NCBI GenBank assembly: GCA_963789225.1
Contig: CAWBKD010000046.1
Span: forward strand, 558,001-622,000
Length of the DNA stretch: 64,000 nt
Reading direction: 5' to 3'
Source: Palsa-504 sp963789225
GTDB taxonomy: Bacteria > Actinomycetota > Actinomycetes > Streptosporangiales > Streptosporangiaceae
The notes beneath the pieces are model-generated. The model saw only the letters and a list, made by a program, of their open reading frames with translations. It was not told the origin of the DNA and made no database searches. Shown here in pieces: positions 52,277-60,290 of this stretch. Made by a program: the position numbers and the translations under genes. Position 1 is the stretch's first letter. Each line of letters begins with the position of its first letter.

Positions 52277-53107
52277 TCATCCTCCCGCGGCATAGATGGG
52301 CTGCTGCAGCTCCGTGACCCACTGATCGGGGTCAGCGGACCAATTCAGGGTCACTTCGCGCGCGTAGCCGACCGAACGGTACCCGTTGGCGTCGATCCAC
52401 CGCGCCAGCGCCTGACCGGTCGACAGCACATCGTCCATCGACCCGTGGTGAATGATGGCCGCCGCGCGGTCGGCCCCCGCGAGATCCACCACGGCGAAAC
52501 CGTGATCCCCGCCGGCCTCTGCGGCAACAGGCACGGCGGCGTGCACGACGATGGCGCCGTCGCCAGCCGGCGTGTCCTCGTAGTACGCGAGGGCCGGGCC
52601 CCCCGCGGTCACGCCGGCGCTGGCCATCTTCTGCCACAGGTCGCAGTACAGCGGGCCGATGACCGGCGTGATGGCCTCCGGCTCGTATCCCGCGGCCGTG
52701 CCGGTCAGCTCACCCACCCGGACCGGGGCCAGGTGCTTGATGACGACCCCGTCGATCGGCACGCGGGCCTCGTCCTCGATGGTCAGCAACCGCGCCTCAA
52801 CCCGGGCCAGACGCGTCGTCTCGGCGTCGATCTGGGCGCGGATCTCGGACCGGCGCAGCCTGAGCATGCCGCGGAGTTCGGCCGCGCTGACCTGCTCGGC
52901 CATGATCGCCTGCACCTGCTGCAGGGAGAAGCCAAGCTCCTTCAGCGCGATGATGCGGTTCAGCTCGGCGAGCTGACCCGCCTGGTAGAAGCGGTACCCG
53001 CTGCCCGGGTCCACACTGGCAGGCCGGAGCAGGCCGATCGCGTCGTAGTGCCGGAGCATCCTGACCGAGACGCGGCCGTGCCAGGCGAACTCACCGATGC
53101 TGAACAT
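52277..53107 (-). CDS. MerR-family regulator with GyrI-like ligand domain
   Basis: 276 residues from ATG 53107. The N-terminal winged helix (MFSIGEFAWHGRVSVRMLRH, then YDAIGLLRPASVDPGSGYRF) is MerR type. The dimerisation coiled coil covers EIRAQIDAETTRLARVEARL (near 100). The C-terminal ~150 residues are a GyrI-like domain (VVIKHLAPVRVGELTG, HGFAVVDLAGADRAAAIIHH) as in BmrR/TipA-like multidrug sensors. It acts by untwisting an overlong promoter; such a promoter lies immediately upstream. An additional Met/Gly-rich extension to 53134 is possible. Confidence 0.92.
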   Translation of the reverse strand: MFSIGEFAWHGRVSVRMLRHYDAIGLLRPASVDPGSGYRFYQAGQLAELNRIIALKELGFSLQQVQAIMAEQVSAAELRGMLRLRRSEIRAQIDAETTRLARVEARLLTIEDEARVPIDGVVIKHLAPVRVGELTGTAAGYEPEAITPVIGPLYCDLWQKMASAGVTAGGPALAYYEDTPAGDGAIVVHAAVPVAAEAGGDHGFAVVDLAGADRAAAIIHHGSMDDVLSTGQALARWIDANGYRSVGYAREVTLNWSADPDQWVTELQQPIYAAGG

Positions 53108-53117
53108 GACTAACCCC

Positions 53118-53148
53118 GGTCTACAGCCTGACACAGTGTCAGAGTCAA
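53118..53148 (-). promoter_or_regulatory. MerR-type promoter with 19-base spacer and central palindrome
   Basis: Reading the minus strand, TTGACT (53143-53148) is followed by 19 bases and TAGACC (53118-53123). The perfect 15-bp palindrome CTGACACAGTGTCAG (53128-53142 on plus) fills the spacer, the classical MerR operator position. Confidence 0.85.
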
Positions 53149-53166
53149 CCGGGCGGTCATGAACCG

Positions 53167-53463
53167 GTGGCCAGCCTGCACACCGCCGATGAAACCCGTA
53201 CCTCCGCCGAGTTGGCGCTCCACGAGGCGGTGGTCGACGCGCTCGGCGACCACGCGGGCTTGGTCGAGCAGCGCGTCATGCCCGGCCTGGCCGGGCGGAA
53301 CCTCGTCGAGGTCGCGCGCACCTTCCGTGCCGAGCTTCTCGTGCTGGCCAGCCGCGGCGGTGCGTCCGTGCTGCCCGGCAACGTGAGCCAGTACGTCCTG
53401 CGCAGGGCGCCCTGTCCGGTGCTCATCGTCCCGGACGCGGGCACCGGGCTACCGTCCTCGTAA
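53167..53463 (+). pseudogene. 5'-truncated universal stress protein
   Basis: The frame ASLHTADETRTSAELALHEA to RRAPCPVLIVPDAG is the second half of a UspA domain: EVARTFRAELLVLASRGGAS carries the remnant of the G-x2-G-x9-G nucleotide loop and PCPVLIVP is the usual end. The first ~60 residues (first strand and Asp of the nucleotide site) are absent. The MerR promoter lies directly in front. A GTG at 53167 exists but the product would lack half the fold. Confidence 0.65.
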
Positions 53464-53494
53464 AAGTCCGGGGGACGAGCAGTGGGCGAAGGTG

Positions 53495-53520
53495 GCACCA
53501 CCGCTCGTTCGGCATAAATG
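53495..53520 (+). repeat. dispersed CGTTCGG repeat, copy 3
   Basis: GCACCACCGCTCGTTCGGCA followed by TAAATG, 34 bases after the UspA remnant. Copy 4 lies in inverted orientation 230 bases on. Confidence 0.7.
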
Positions 53521-53598
53521 AATGTTTCCGGGTTTGGGACCCGGCATCCTCGGTAGCTGCCCCGCGTAGCGAGTGCCCGGCCCCAGGGAGCGGCACAC

Positions 53599-53862
53599 AT
53601 GGACGACCAGCCCACCCGCGCGACGACGGCCGCCACGGCCGACATGTTCGACCTCATCGAGGCCGACCTGCTGCGCATCCTGAGATCGCGGGCCCGGCTC
53701 GGCGACCTGCGACCACGTGCTCCGCGGTTGGCTCGCCAGCCAGAAAATCAAGATCTTTTGCCCGAACGAGCGTTGGTTCCTCCCCCGTTAACAGCCGGGT
53801 CCCGGTCCGCGCTGGCCGGCACGAGTGGGGGCGCTCCGCCTGCCCGTGCGGGCCGGGATTAA
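53599..53862 (+). other. uncertain small frame between two inverted repeat copies
   Basis: 87 codons with GGGAGC upstream of the ATG. The first ~37 (DDQPTRATTAATADMFDLIE and ADLLRILRSRARLGDL) look codon-biased and helical. The rest runs through repeat copy 4 and is Pro/Arg-rich. It could be a genuine small protein or a gene cut by the repeat. No family recognised. Confidence 0.3.
53751..53780 (-). repeat. dispersed CGTTCGG repeat, copy 4
   Basis: On minus: AACCAACGCTCGTTCGGGCA followed by AAAGATCT. Opposite orientation to copy 3. Confidence 0.7.
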
Positions 53863-53928
53863 ACGCCGGGCGGGGGGTAGCGGTACCTCGTCGCTGCACC
53901 AGCGCCCGCACAGGGAGGATCCAAACAC

Positions 53929-55611
53929 ATGACCATGCCTTCGGGAGCGAGTCCGCGGCCGGACGGCGGCGAATGTAGCGGCGCAGGTGAGATCCCGGCG
54001 GGCGTGGACGGGCTTCCCGGTGGCGATGACGTGCTGGTGGCGGGCCGGTACCGGCTGGTCGAGCGGCTCGCAGTTCAGGGCGAGTCATCGACCTGGCGGG
54101 CCGCCGACCGGGCGCTGAACCGTCCGGTCATGGTGTGGATGCTCGCGCCCGGTTTCCGCCGGGCCGGGTCGGTGATCGCGGCCGCCCGGGCGGCGAGTCA
54201 GCTGGCTGATCGCCGCCTGGCGCTGGTCCTCGACGCCGACGATCAGGGTGACTTCCCTTACGTGGTGGCCGAGTGGCCGTCGGGCAGGCCGCTGGGCGAA
54301 CTGCTCGCAGGCGGCGGGCCGGATGAGCCGGCCAGGGCCGCGGCCATGGTCGCCGAGGCAGCCGGCGTAATCGCGGCAGCGCACGCGTTCGGGCTGGCCC
54401 ATTTGTGCCTGCGGCCTTCGTCGCTCTGGCGAGGTCCCACGGGTGAGGTGAAGATCAGCGGTCTCGGGGTGAGCGCCGCGATCGCCGGAATCGAGAGCAC
54501 CGAACCGGCACTGGCCGACACGCGCGGTCTGGGCCGGCTCTTGTACGCCGCGCTGACCGGCTACTGGCCCGGCACGGAGCAGACACCGCTGCCGACGGCC
54601 CCGCGTTACGGTGCCGAGGTTTGCAGCCCCCGCCAGATCCGGGCCGGAATACCGGGCCAGCTCGACACGGTCGCCCGCAGGGTGCTTTCTGACGCCTCCG
54701 CTGCGCCGATCGTCGATCCGGTGCAACTGGCGTACGAACTGGCGGAAGCCGCCGACGCCTGCGCGCCGCGGCGCGGGCGCGGTGCCGCCGGCCAGGGCGC
54801 CGGGACACGTCCGGAACCTGCGCGGGTGGCCCCGGCTCGGTGGTCGGTCCCGCCCGCCCGGTCCCCCGAGCCGATGGGCTGGACGCCTTCGCCGCAGCCC
54901 GCGACGGCCGAGCTGCCGCGTCTTCGGAGCCAGCCGGTCAGATCCCTGACTCCGAAGCCGGCCCGGCGCCCGCGAGGCCGCCCACGGGGCCGGGCGCGCC
55001 GGGCGAAGGCGGTGCTGGCCGGGACGCTCGCGCTCGCGGCCGTCGGCTGGGTGGCGGCCGGAGGCTTGTCCCGCACTCACCACGGGATCACCGACCAGGG
55101 GGCCGGGATCGGCAGCGCTGGCGTCGCCAACCCGGCGCAGCGCTCCTCGGCGCAGGCGCGTACTCCCCGGTCACTGCAGCCGCTCAGCGCGCAGGCCTTC
55201 GACCCCTACGGGCCGGGCGACAACAACCAGCTCGCGCCGCTGGCGATCGACCGCAGCCTGACCACGGCCTGGCAGACCGAGTGGTATGACTCGCCGGCGT
55301 TCGGCAATCTTCAGGCAGGCACTGGCCTGGTGCTCGATATGGGCCGGGTGGTAACCATCACGGGCGCCCAGGTTTTGCTCGCCGCTTCTCGCGGCGCCGA
55401 TTTCCAGCTGCGCGCGGGGATGAGCGCAGGCTCGCTGTCGGACCTGCCGGTGGTGGCCACCGAGACCGGGGCCGGCGGCTGGGTACGGATCCGGCTCAGC
55501 GCGCCGGCACACGCTCGTTACGTGGTGATCTGGTTCACCAGGCTGCCTGCCGACTCGTCCGGCACCTTCCAGGTCAGCGTCTTCGACGTCAGGCTGGAGG
55601 GCTGGGCGTAA
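53929..55611 (+). CDS. MviN-type membrane pseudokinase with extracellular discoidin-like domain
   Basis: 560 residues. Residues ~38-285 resemble a Ser/Thr kinase fold, but catalytic residues are gone. The VAIK Lys position reads PVMVWML; HRDLKPxN reads HLCLRPSS (no catalytic Asp) and DFG reads SGLG. A basic linker leads to one membrane segment (AVLAGTLALAAVGWVAAGGL, near 366-385). The C-terminal ~150 residues (DRSLTTAWQTEWYDSPAFGN, LVLDMGRVVTITGAQVLL) form an F5/8 (discoidin)-like sandwich outside. This is the C-terminal half of mycobacterial MviN, where the pseudokinase docks a FHA protein to control the lipid II flippase. Here no MurJ is adjacent. ATG with GGGAGGA upstream. Confidence 0.85.
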   Translation: MTMPSGASPRPDGGECSGAGEIPAGVDGLPGGDDVLVAGRYRLVERLAVQGESSTWRAADRALNRPVMVWMLAPGFRRAGSVIAAARAASQLADRRLALVLDADDQGDFPYVVAEWPSGRPLGELLAGGGPDEPARAAAMVAEAAGVIAAAHAFGLAHLCLRPSSLWRGPTGEVKISGLGVSAAIAGIESTEPALADTRGLGRLLYAALTGYWPGTEQTPLPTAPRYGAEVCSPRQIRAGIPGQLDTVARRVLSDASAAPIVDPVQLAYELAEAADACAPRRGRGAAGQGAGTRPEPARVAPARWSVPPARSPEPMGWTPSPQPATAELPRLRSQPVRSLTPKPARRPRGRPRGRARRAKAVLAGTLALAAVGWVAAGGLSRTHHGITDQGAGIGSAGVANPAQRSSAQARTPRSLQPLSAQAFDPYGPGDNNQLAPLAIDRSLTTAWQTEWYDSPAFGNLQAGTGLVLDMGRVVTITGAQVLLAASRGADFQLRAGMSAGSLSDLPVVATETGAGGWVRIRLSAPAHARYVVIWFTRLPADSSGTFQVSVFDVRLEGWA

Positions 55612-55765
55612 ACCGCTCGTCCCGGCCGGGACTCACTGGGCCAATGACATCAACATCGGTTTGGCGGCTCACGCGCCGGGTAGCCCTTCTGCTCGCCAGA
55701 GGAGTTTTCCTAGTACACCGCTGGCCGCATACGGCACTTCTCCCCCGGGAACGACAGTGCCGGGC

Positions 55766-55963
55766 TCAGTTACTCGGGGAGGGCGCATGGCACGAGACCT
55801 TCGGGTTCACGCCCACGTAATTGAGCGGGCCCGCGGCGACGGTGGCGACGATCGTTCCCGCCTTCGTGCAGTTCCCAGGTGCCGAGCCGTAATAACCGCG
55901 CTGTCCGGCCGCTATAGCGCCGATGACCAGCCAAACCACCACAATGAGCACTCCGAGTCGCAT
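55766..55963 (-). CDS. small membrane protein, 65 residues (paralogue of 32825-33031)
   Basis: ATG 55963 with GGAGGT upstream, same spacing style as the first copy. LGVLIVVVWLVIGAIAAGQR is the membrane segment, then GYYGSAPGNC, TIVATVAAGPLNYVGVNPKV and a Cys-Pro tail. Identical positions with the first copy include the W-L-x-I-G-A-x-A-A-G-Q-R-G-Y run and A-G-P-L-N-Y-V-G. Longer frames upstream of this ATG are shadow sequence. Function unknown. It lies between the pseudokinase and the HATPase gene, on the opposite strand. Confidence 0.85.
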   Translation of the reverse strand: MRLGVLIVVVWLVIGAIAAGQRGYYGSAPGNCTKAGTIVATVAAGPLNYVGVNPKVSCHAPSPSN

Positions 55964-56174
55964 GTGTACCTCCGCGAGACTGGCGGCTCCCGAGCCGGCC
56001 GGGAACCGCGAATTCAGGTTGCCCCTTCGTCTACCCAGCAGGCGGCAGATACTCCTGCGGACCACGATCCGGAGCCCGCGCATGCCGCGCACGCTGGGCA
56101 TGCCGCGCATATGGCGATACGCGACACCAGGGCTACCGCGGCGGACCTAGCCGACCTGCCGTGTATCGTGGCTG

Positions 56175-56675
56175 GTGATGGCCTGGGATGCAGAGTCGGC
56201 GCGGCGCGCACCCGCGGCGCGAGAAGCCCTGACCGCCTCGCCGCCAACGCGGGCAGACGGCGGCTTGCCGCCTCCCCCGGCACCGAGTGCCATGTCTTAC
56301 GACTACACCACCGACCTGGCGGCGATCCGGGCGGTGGTGCACCGCTACGCCATCCAGGCCGGCCTGCCCGAACACCGCGCCACCGACCTCGTGATCGCGG
56401 TCAGCGAGGTGGCGGCCAACACCGTCCGCCACGCGAGGTCGCCTGGGTCGCTGAAGATCTGGTACGACAGCGACGAGATCGTGTGCCAGGTGCACGACGA
56501 CGGGATCATCACCGATCCGCTGGCCGGCCGGCGCAAGCCCTCCCTGGACGCGATGGGCGGGCACGGGCTCTGGATCGTCAACGAGGTCTGCGATCAGGTC
56601 GACATGAGTTCGGACGAGACAGGGACGACGATCCGGCTGCACATGAAGCTGCCCAGGCCGAGGTCGCGCCCGTGA
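56175..56675 (+). CDS. RsbW-like anti-sigma factor / ATP-binding protein
   Basis: 166 residues with a GHKL HATPase: N-box AVSEVAANTVRHARSPG (near 75-91), G1 VHDDGIITDP (near 106) and G2 GGHGLWIVNEVCDQVDMSSD (near 126-145). Such proteins phosphorylate STAS antagonists and hold a sigma factor or output protein. The first ~39 residues are disordered; a start at MSYDYTTD (56292) would give a compact domain. It lies 70 bases upstream of a STAS gene on the same strand, a typical partner-switch pair. Confidence 0.9.
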   Translation: MMAWDAESARRAPAAREALTASPPTRADGGLPPPPAPSAMSYDYTTDLAAIRAVVHRYAIQAGLPEHRATDLVIAVSEVAANTVRHARSPGSLKIWYDSDEIVCQVHDDGIITDPLAGRRKPSLDAMGGHGLWIVNEVCDQVDMSSDETGTTIRLHMKLPRPRSRP

Positions 56676-56745
56676 TCCGGCCGACGGATGGCCACGCCCG
56701 CGGTGAGGAGTACCCTCACCGAATCCGCCGTGGTAGAACAAGGGC

Positions 56746-57096
56746 GTGGAACTGCTGACGGTCTCGGTAGCGGCCAGCGAGGCGGCTGGCGAGCCCTACA
56801 CGCTCGTGGAGATCGCCGGCGAGGCTGACGTCACGAATTCGGATGAGCTGCGGCGCCTGCTGGAGCAGGAGGTGTCCAAGCAGCCGCACACGCTGATCCT
56901 CGACCTATCCGGCCTGCGCTTCATGGACTCATCTGCCTTGCACGCGCTGCTCCTGGTGAACCGGGCGATGGACCGCCAGGGCGGGGTCCTCGCGCTGGTG
57001 TCCCCCCAGGCGGCCGTGGCCAAGATCCTGCGGCTGACCACCGCCGACCGGCTGATCCCCGTCTTCAGCAGCGTGGCCGACGCCGCGGTCGGCTGA
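56746..57096 (+). CDS. STAS-domain anti-anti-sigma factor
   Basis: 116 residues, GTG start. VEIAGEADVTNSDELRRLLE, LILDLSGLRFMDSSALHALL (phosphorylatable Ser in MDSS, near 64) and LRLTTADRLIPVFSSV are the standard RsbV/SpoIIAA blocks. When unphosphorylated it would bind the neighbouring HATPase protein and release its target. The PP2C-type phosphatase at 60174-62600 could reset it. Confidence 0.92.
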   Translation: MELLTVSVAASEAAGEPYTLVEIAGEADVTNSDELRRLLEQEVSKQPHTLILDLSGLRFMDSSALHALLLVNRAMDRQGGVLALVSPQAAVAKILRLTTADRLIPVFSSVADAAVG

Positions 57097-57291
57097 ACAG
57101 GCGAAGCCCCGTCAGCAGAACTCCGCGCGGCAAGGCGTTTGAGCATCGCCGGTTGGGGATATGCTTCTCCGTAGGTGGTGTCTACGACGGAGGCACGCGC
57201 CGCGACGTTGTCGCGGAGTGTGCGGATCGGGACCCACCTTTCTGCTTCTCGGCGACAGCGTATGGAATGGCTGTCGGCGAGGAGGCCACTA

Positions 57292-58500
57292 ATGAAGATC
57301 GCCCTGGTAGCTCAGCACGCGACCCCCCTGAGCCCGCGTGCGGGCACTGGACCAGATAGCGATGACCTCGGACTAAGCGAACTCACCCGGATGCTCGCGA
57401 GGCACGGGCACGATGTGACCGTGTACGCGCAGAAGCAGCTGGCTGACCAGCCCAGGCAGGCCAGGTTGCACGAGGGAGTGCGGGTCGAGCACCTGAGCGC
57501 CGGGCCTATGCCGACCGCCGCCGGCCACGGTGAGCAGGGCGACGCGGGCCTGCTGGAGCGGGTGCCCGCGTTCAGCGGCCCGTTGCGCAGCCGGTTCGAA
57601 AGCGAGCGCCCCGACGTGGTGCACGCGCTGCATTGGACGAGCGGCCTGGCGGCGCTGGCCGCCGCGCGTGACCTGAGCATCCCGGTCGTCCAGGAGTTCA
57701 GCTCGCTCAGCGTCACGGAACGGCGCGTGGGATGGCAGGGGGGCGACGCGGCCGCGGCCCGCATCAGGCTCGAGCCGGCCATCGGGCGCAGCGCCGCCGC
57801 AGTGGTCGCCACCCACTCCGCCGAGGTCTCTGACCTGGCCAGCCTGGGCGTGCACCGGTCCGCGATCAAGGTCGTCCCGTGGGGCGTCGACACCGACACG
57901 TTCACGCCCGAGGGCCCGGTGGCCAAGCGGAACGGCCGCCCGCGGCTGCTCACCGTGGCTGACCTGAGGGAACGCGAGGCGCTGGAGACGCTGCTGCGGG
58001 CGCTGACCCGGGTACCCGGCGCCGAGCTCATGATCGTCGGCGGTCCGGCGCGGCCCGAGCTGCCCAGGGACGGCGAGTACGTCCGGCTGGCCCGGTTCGC
58101 CTGGGCACTGGGCCTGACGGACCGCGTGATCTTCACCGGCGCGGTCAAGCACGGTGCGCTGCCCGCCCTGCTGCGCTCCGCCGACCTGGTCGTCAGTACC
58201 TGCCAGTACGAGCCTTCGGGCACGACGTCACTGCAGGCCATGGCCTGCGGGACCCCGGTCCTGGCCCCGCCGGTGGGCGGGCACATGGACGCCGTGGTCA
58301 ACGGGACGACCGGCATCCTGATCCCGCCGGGGCGGCCGGCCCTGCTGGCTCAGCGGATCCGGCAGCTGCTCGCGCACCCCATCCTCATCGAGGCCTACGG
58401 GGTGGCGGCCGCCGACCGCGCGAAGTCCCGCTACTCATGGGACCGGATCGCCGACGAGACGCTCGCGGTCTACGGGAAGGCCGCCCCCCAGGCGGCCTAA
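57292..58500 (+). CDS. GT4-type glycosyltransferase
   Basis: 402 residues from ATG 57292, with AGGAGG upstream. KIALVAQHATPLSPRAGTGP and LSELTRMLARHGHDVTVYAQ form the acceptor half (the usual Gly-rich loop). KVVPWGVDTDTFTPEG (near 195), LMIVGGPARPELPRD and YEPSGTTSLQAMACGTPVLA with the donor-binding Glu (near 300) form the donor half. This set resembles MshA-like and D-inositol-type transferases of actinomycetes, though no substrate can be assigned. Stands alone; the DHFR/HxlR remnant follows. Confidence 0.9.
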   Translation: MKIALVAQHATPLSPRAGTGPDSDDLGLSELTRMLARHGHDVTVYAQKQLADQPRQARLHEGVRVEHLSAGPMPTAAGHGEQGDAGLLERVPAFSGPLRSRFESERPDVVHALHWTSGLAALAAARDLSIPVVQEFSSLSVTERRVGWQGGDAAAARIRLEPAIGRSAAAVVATHSAEVSDLASLGVHRSAIKVVPWGVDTDTFTPEGPVAKRNGRPRLLTVADLREREALETLLRALTRVPGAELMIVGGPARPELPRDGEYVRLARFAWALGLTDRVIFTGAVKHGALPALLRSADLVVSTCQYEPSGTTSLQAMACGTPVLAPPVGGHMDAVVNGTTGILIPPGRPALLAQRIRQLLAHPILIEAYGVAAADRAKSRYSWDRIADETLAVYGKAAPQAA

Positions 58501-58560
58501 GGCTCTCGCCGTCTGACCGGGTTGCCCGCGACGCAGGCAACCCGGTCAGGCGCGTCCGGG

Positions 58561-58682
58561 TCACTTGGCGAAGCGTTCGTACCTGGCGAGGATGGCCGGC
58601 CCGCTGACCTCGGCGGACAGCAGGCGGAGCTGGACCGGGGCGGTCTTGGGGGAAAACAGGGGGATCCCGCTGCCGAGCGCGC
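58561..58682 (-). pseudogene. dihydrofolate reductase/RibD-type protein, C-terminal fragment
   Basis: Minus-strand codons ALGSGIPLFSPKTAPVQLRL, then LSAEVSGPAILARYERFAK and TGA at 58561-58563, are the typical end of RibD-type dihydrofolate reductase family proteins. Only ~40 codons remain. The upstream end abuts the HxlR fragment, which runs in the opposite direction. Confidence 0.75.
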
Positions 58683-59018
58683 ATCACCACCAGCGTCCTG
58701 GCCGACCGGCTGGCCAGGCTGGTCGGCGCCGGCATCCTCAGCAAGCAGCGCGACCCGGCCGACAGGCGCCGGGAGCTCTACTTCCTGACCGGCGCGGGCC
58801 TCGCGCTCATCCCCGTCCTGGTAGAACTCGCCAACTGGGGCGTCAGGCACGACCCCGAGGTCACAGAAAACCCCCTGTGGACCAGCAAGGCCGAAACCGA
58901 CCGGACAGGGCTGTACGAGCTGATCCATGACACCGTCGTCAACGGCGGAAGCGTCTGGCGCGGCAAAGACAGCGTCATCGAACAGCTCCAGCGGGCCAGC
59001 GATCCTCAAGACCACTGA
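58683..59018 (+). pseudogene. 5'-truncated HxlR-family regulator
   Basis: The frame ITTSVLADRLARLVGAGILS, KQRDPADRRRELYFLTGAG and ELIHDTVVNGGSVWRGKDSV is the second half of an HxlR winged helix (recognition helix end, wing and C-terminal helix). It ends at TGA 59016-59018. The N-terminal ~45 residues and the start are gone. It and the DHFR fragment were divergent neighbours, a common pairing in actinomycetes; one deletion has removed both 5' ends and the shared promoter. Confidence 0.78.
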
Positions 59019-59045
59019 CGTTGCAGTCGAGAGGCCGCCGCGGAC

Positions 59046-59094
59046 GCACGGGTCCGGAGCCCTGGAACCTCTCCCCCCGGCTCCGGACCCGTGC
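59046..59094. terminator. 16-bp perfect hairpin after the HxlR fragment
   Basis: GCACGGGTCCGGAGCC at 59046-59061 pairs exactly with GGCTCCGGACCCGTGC at 59079-59094 over a 17-base loop. An A/T-rich stretch follows. Confidence 0.8.
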
Positions 59095-59123
59095 TATCAA
59101 ATCTTAAAATACAAATCCATTTT

Positions 59124-59142
59124 CCCGAACGACGGTGGTGCG
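59124..59142 (-). repeat. dispersed CGTTCGG repeat, copy 5
   Basis: On minus: GCACCACCGTCGTTCGGG followed by AAAATGGATT. 30 bases after the terminator-like hairpin. The rest of 59143-59298 is A/T-richer with no gene. Confidence 0.7.
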
Positions 59143-59298
59143 TGCACTGCGACCATTCGCGTTGCCGTCGGCTAGCATTACCGATCATATTCCGCTAGCT
59201 GGGTATAAAGGCTACAAAATCGCCCCCCTTGCAGGTGGGCATAGACCATTATTCTGCACGAGTAGCGGTATAATTCGCAGCTGAAACCGCGAGGTTCC

Positions 59299-59682
59299 TC
59301 AGGCAGTCTCGGACCGCTGCTTCGCCGGGCCGGCGGTGTAGGCGAGAGCTTCTTCGAGGCTCGCGAAGGTGGGAATCACGGCGTCAAGGCCGGTGAGCGC
59401 GAAAATGCGCCGGACGGCCTCGCCGGATACGGCCAGCACGACCGCACCGCCCTCGGCCAGGGCGCGCCGGTGCGCGCCCACCAGGGCGTGCAGCGCGGCC
59501 GAATCACAGAACAGCGTCCGGGTCATGTCGACCACGAGCGTTCCGTGACCGTCCGCCGATCCTTCCAGCAGGGCCGTCCGCAGTTCGGTGGCGTTGGTGA
59601 TATCGATCTCCTCGGGGGTCGCCACCACCGCAATGCCCTGGACCACGGCGACCGGGAACCTGACGTCAGGCATCTGCGCCAA
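59299..59682 (-). CDS. STAS-domain protein (second anti-anti-sigma factor)
   Basis: 127 residues. AVVATPEEIDITNATELRTA, LVVDMTRTLFCDSAALHALV (phosphorylatable Ser in CDSA, near 61) and RIFALTGLDAVIPTFASLEE are the STAS blocks. The MDSSA motif of the other STAS protein (56746) is CDSAA here. It stands alone, divergent from the winged-helix gene. Probably acts in the same partner-switching network as 56175-57096 and the phosphatase at 60174-62600. Confidence 0.9.
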   Translation of the reverse strand: MAQMPDVRFPVAVVQGIAVVATPEEIDITNATELRTALLEGSADGHGTLVVDMTRTLFCDSAALHALVGAHRRALAEGGAVVLAVSGEAVRRIFALTGLDAVIPTFASLEEALAYTAGPAKQRSETA

Positions 59683-59762
59683 CCTCCTCCTGCGGCTGTG
59701 AGGACGTCGATCGGGGCACCCTCAGCATCGCGGCCAGGCAGAGACTTGTCAATATAAATACG

Positions 59763-59815
59763 AGAGAAGTTTCATGTATTCTCTCTCGCGAGAGTTATCT
59801 CACAAGTCCTATACT
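59763..59815 (+). promoter_or_regulatory. control region of the winged-helix gene
   Basis: The 12-bp perfect palindrome CTCTCGCGAGAG (59783-59794) and an overlapping AGAGAA-N10-TTCTCT (59763-59784) lie upstream of TATACT at 59810-59815. The start GTG is 7 bases later, so the transcript is probably leaderless and the palindrome covers the -35 zone. Confidence 0.55.
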
Positions 59816-59822
59816 CGGAACC

Positions 59823-60290
59823 GTGAGTGAGCCCGGCGGGAGCGGCGGAAGCTGGACCCTGCTGACCGGGCACGGGCACGTGCTCGTGGAGATCGCCCGC
59901 AACCCAGAGGCCCGGATCCGTGATATCAGCGCCGCGGCCGGGCTCACTGAACGCTCCGTCCAGGCCATCGTGGCCGACCTGGAGGACGCGGGCTACCTCA
60001 CCCGCACCCGGATCGGACGGCGGACCGTATACACGGTGAACCCGGACAGCCTGTTCCGGCATTCCGCCCAGGAAGGACTCCGGGTCGGCCCGTTCCTCGA
60101 CCTGCTCGCTTCGGACGAAGGCCTCCCCGCCGTACCCGAGCCTGCCGCGGGCCAGGTTGCGGTCAGCCTGCAGTCAGGCGATGCGGACCACGACCAGGCA
60201 AGCATCGTCGGCGGTGTCGGAGACGGCGCGGGCCAGGACGCGGTCGGCCTGGGCGGCGGCGGTCAGCCGCCGGGTCCCCCGGGCGTCTAG
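59823..60290 (+). CDS. winged-helix (MarR-like) regulator with an antisense C-terminal run-on
   Basis: The first ~105 residues are a compact winged helix: GHVLVEIARNPEARIRDISA, AAGLTERSVQAIVADLEDAG and YLTRTRIGRRTVYTVNPD with the wing, then a helix. From ~60174 the frame is antisense to the end of the phosphatase gene and becomes Gly/Gln/Asp-rich, so the natural stop seems lost. It could instead be a true overlap. Upstream palindromes suggest autoregulation. Confidence 0.7.
   Translation: MSEPGGSGGSWTLLTGHGHVLVEIARNPEARIRDISAAAGLTERSVQAIVADLEDAGYLTRTRIGRRTVYTVNPDSLFRHSAQEGLRVGPFLDLLASDEGLPAVPEPAAGQVAVSLQSGDADHDQASIVGGVGDGAGQDAVGLGGGGQPPGPPGV

Noticed and set aside
59269..59274. TATAAT as a promoter
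   Set aside because: A good -10, but no matching -35 and no plus-strand gene until 59823, which has its own TATACT.
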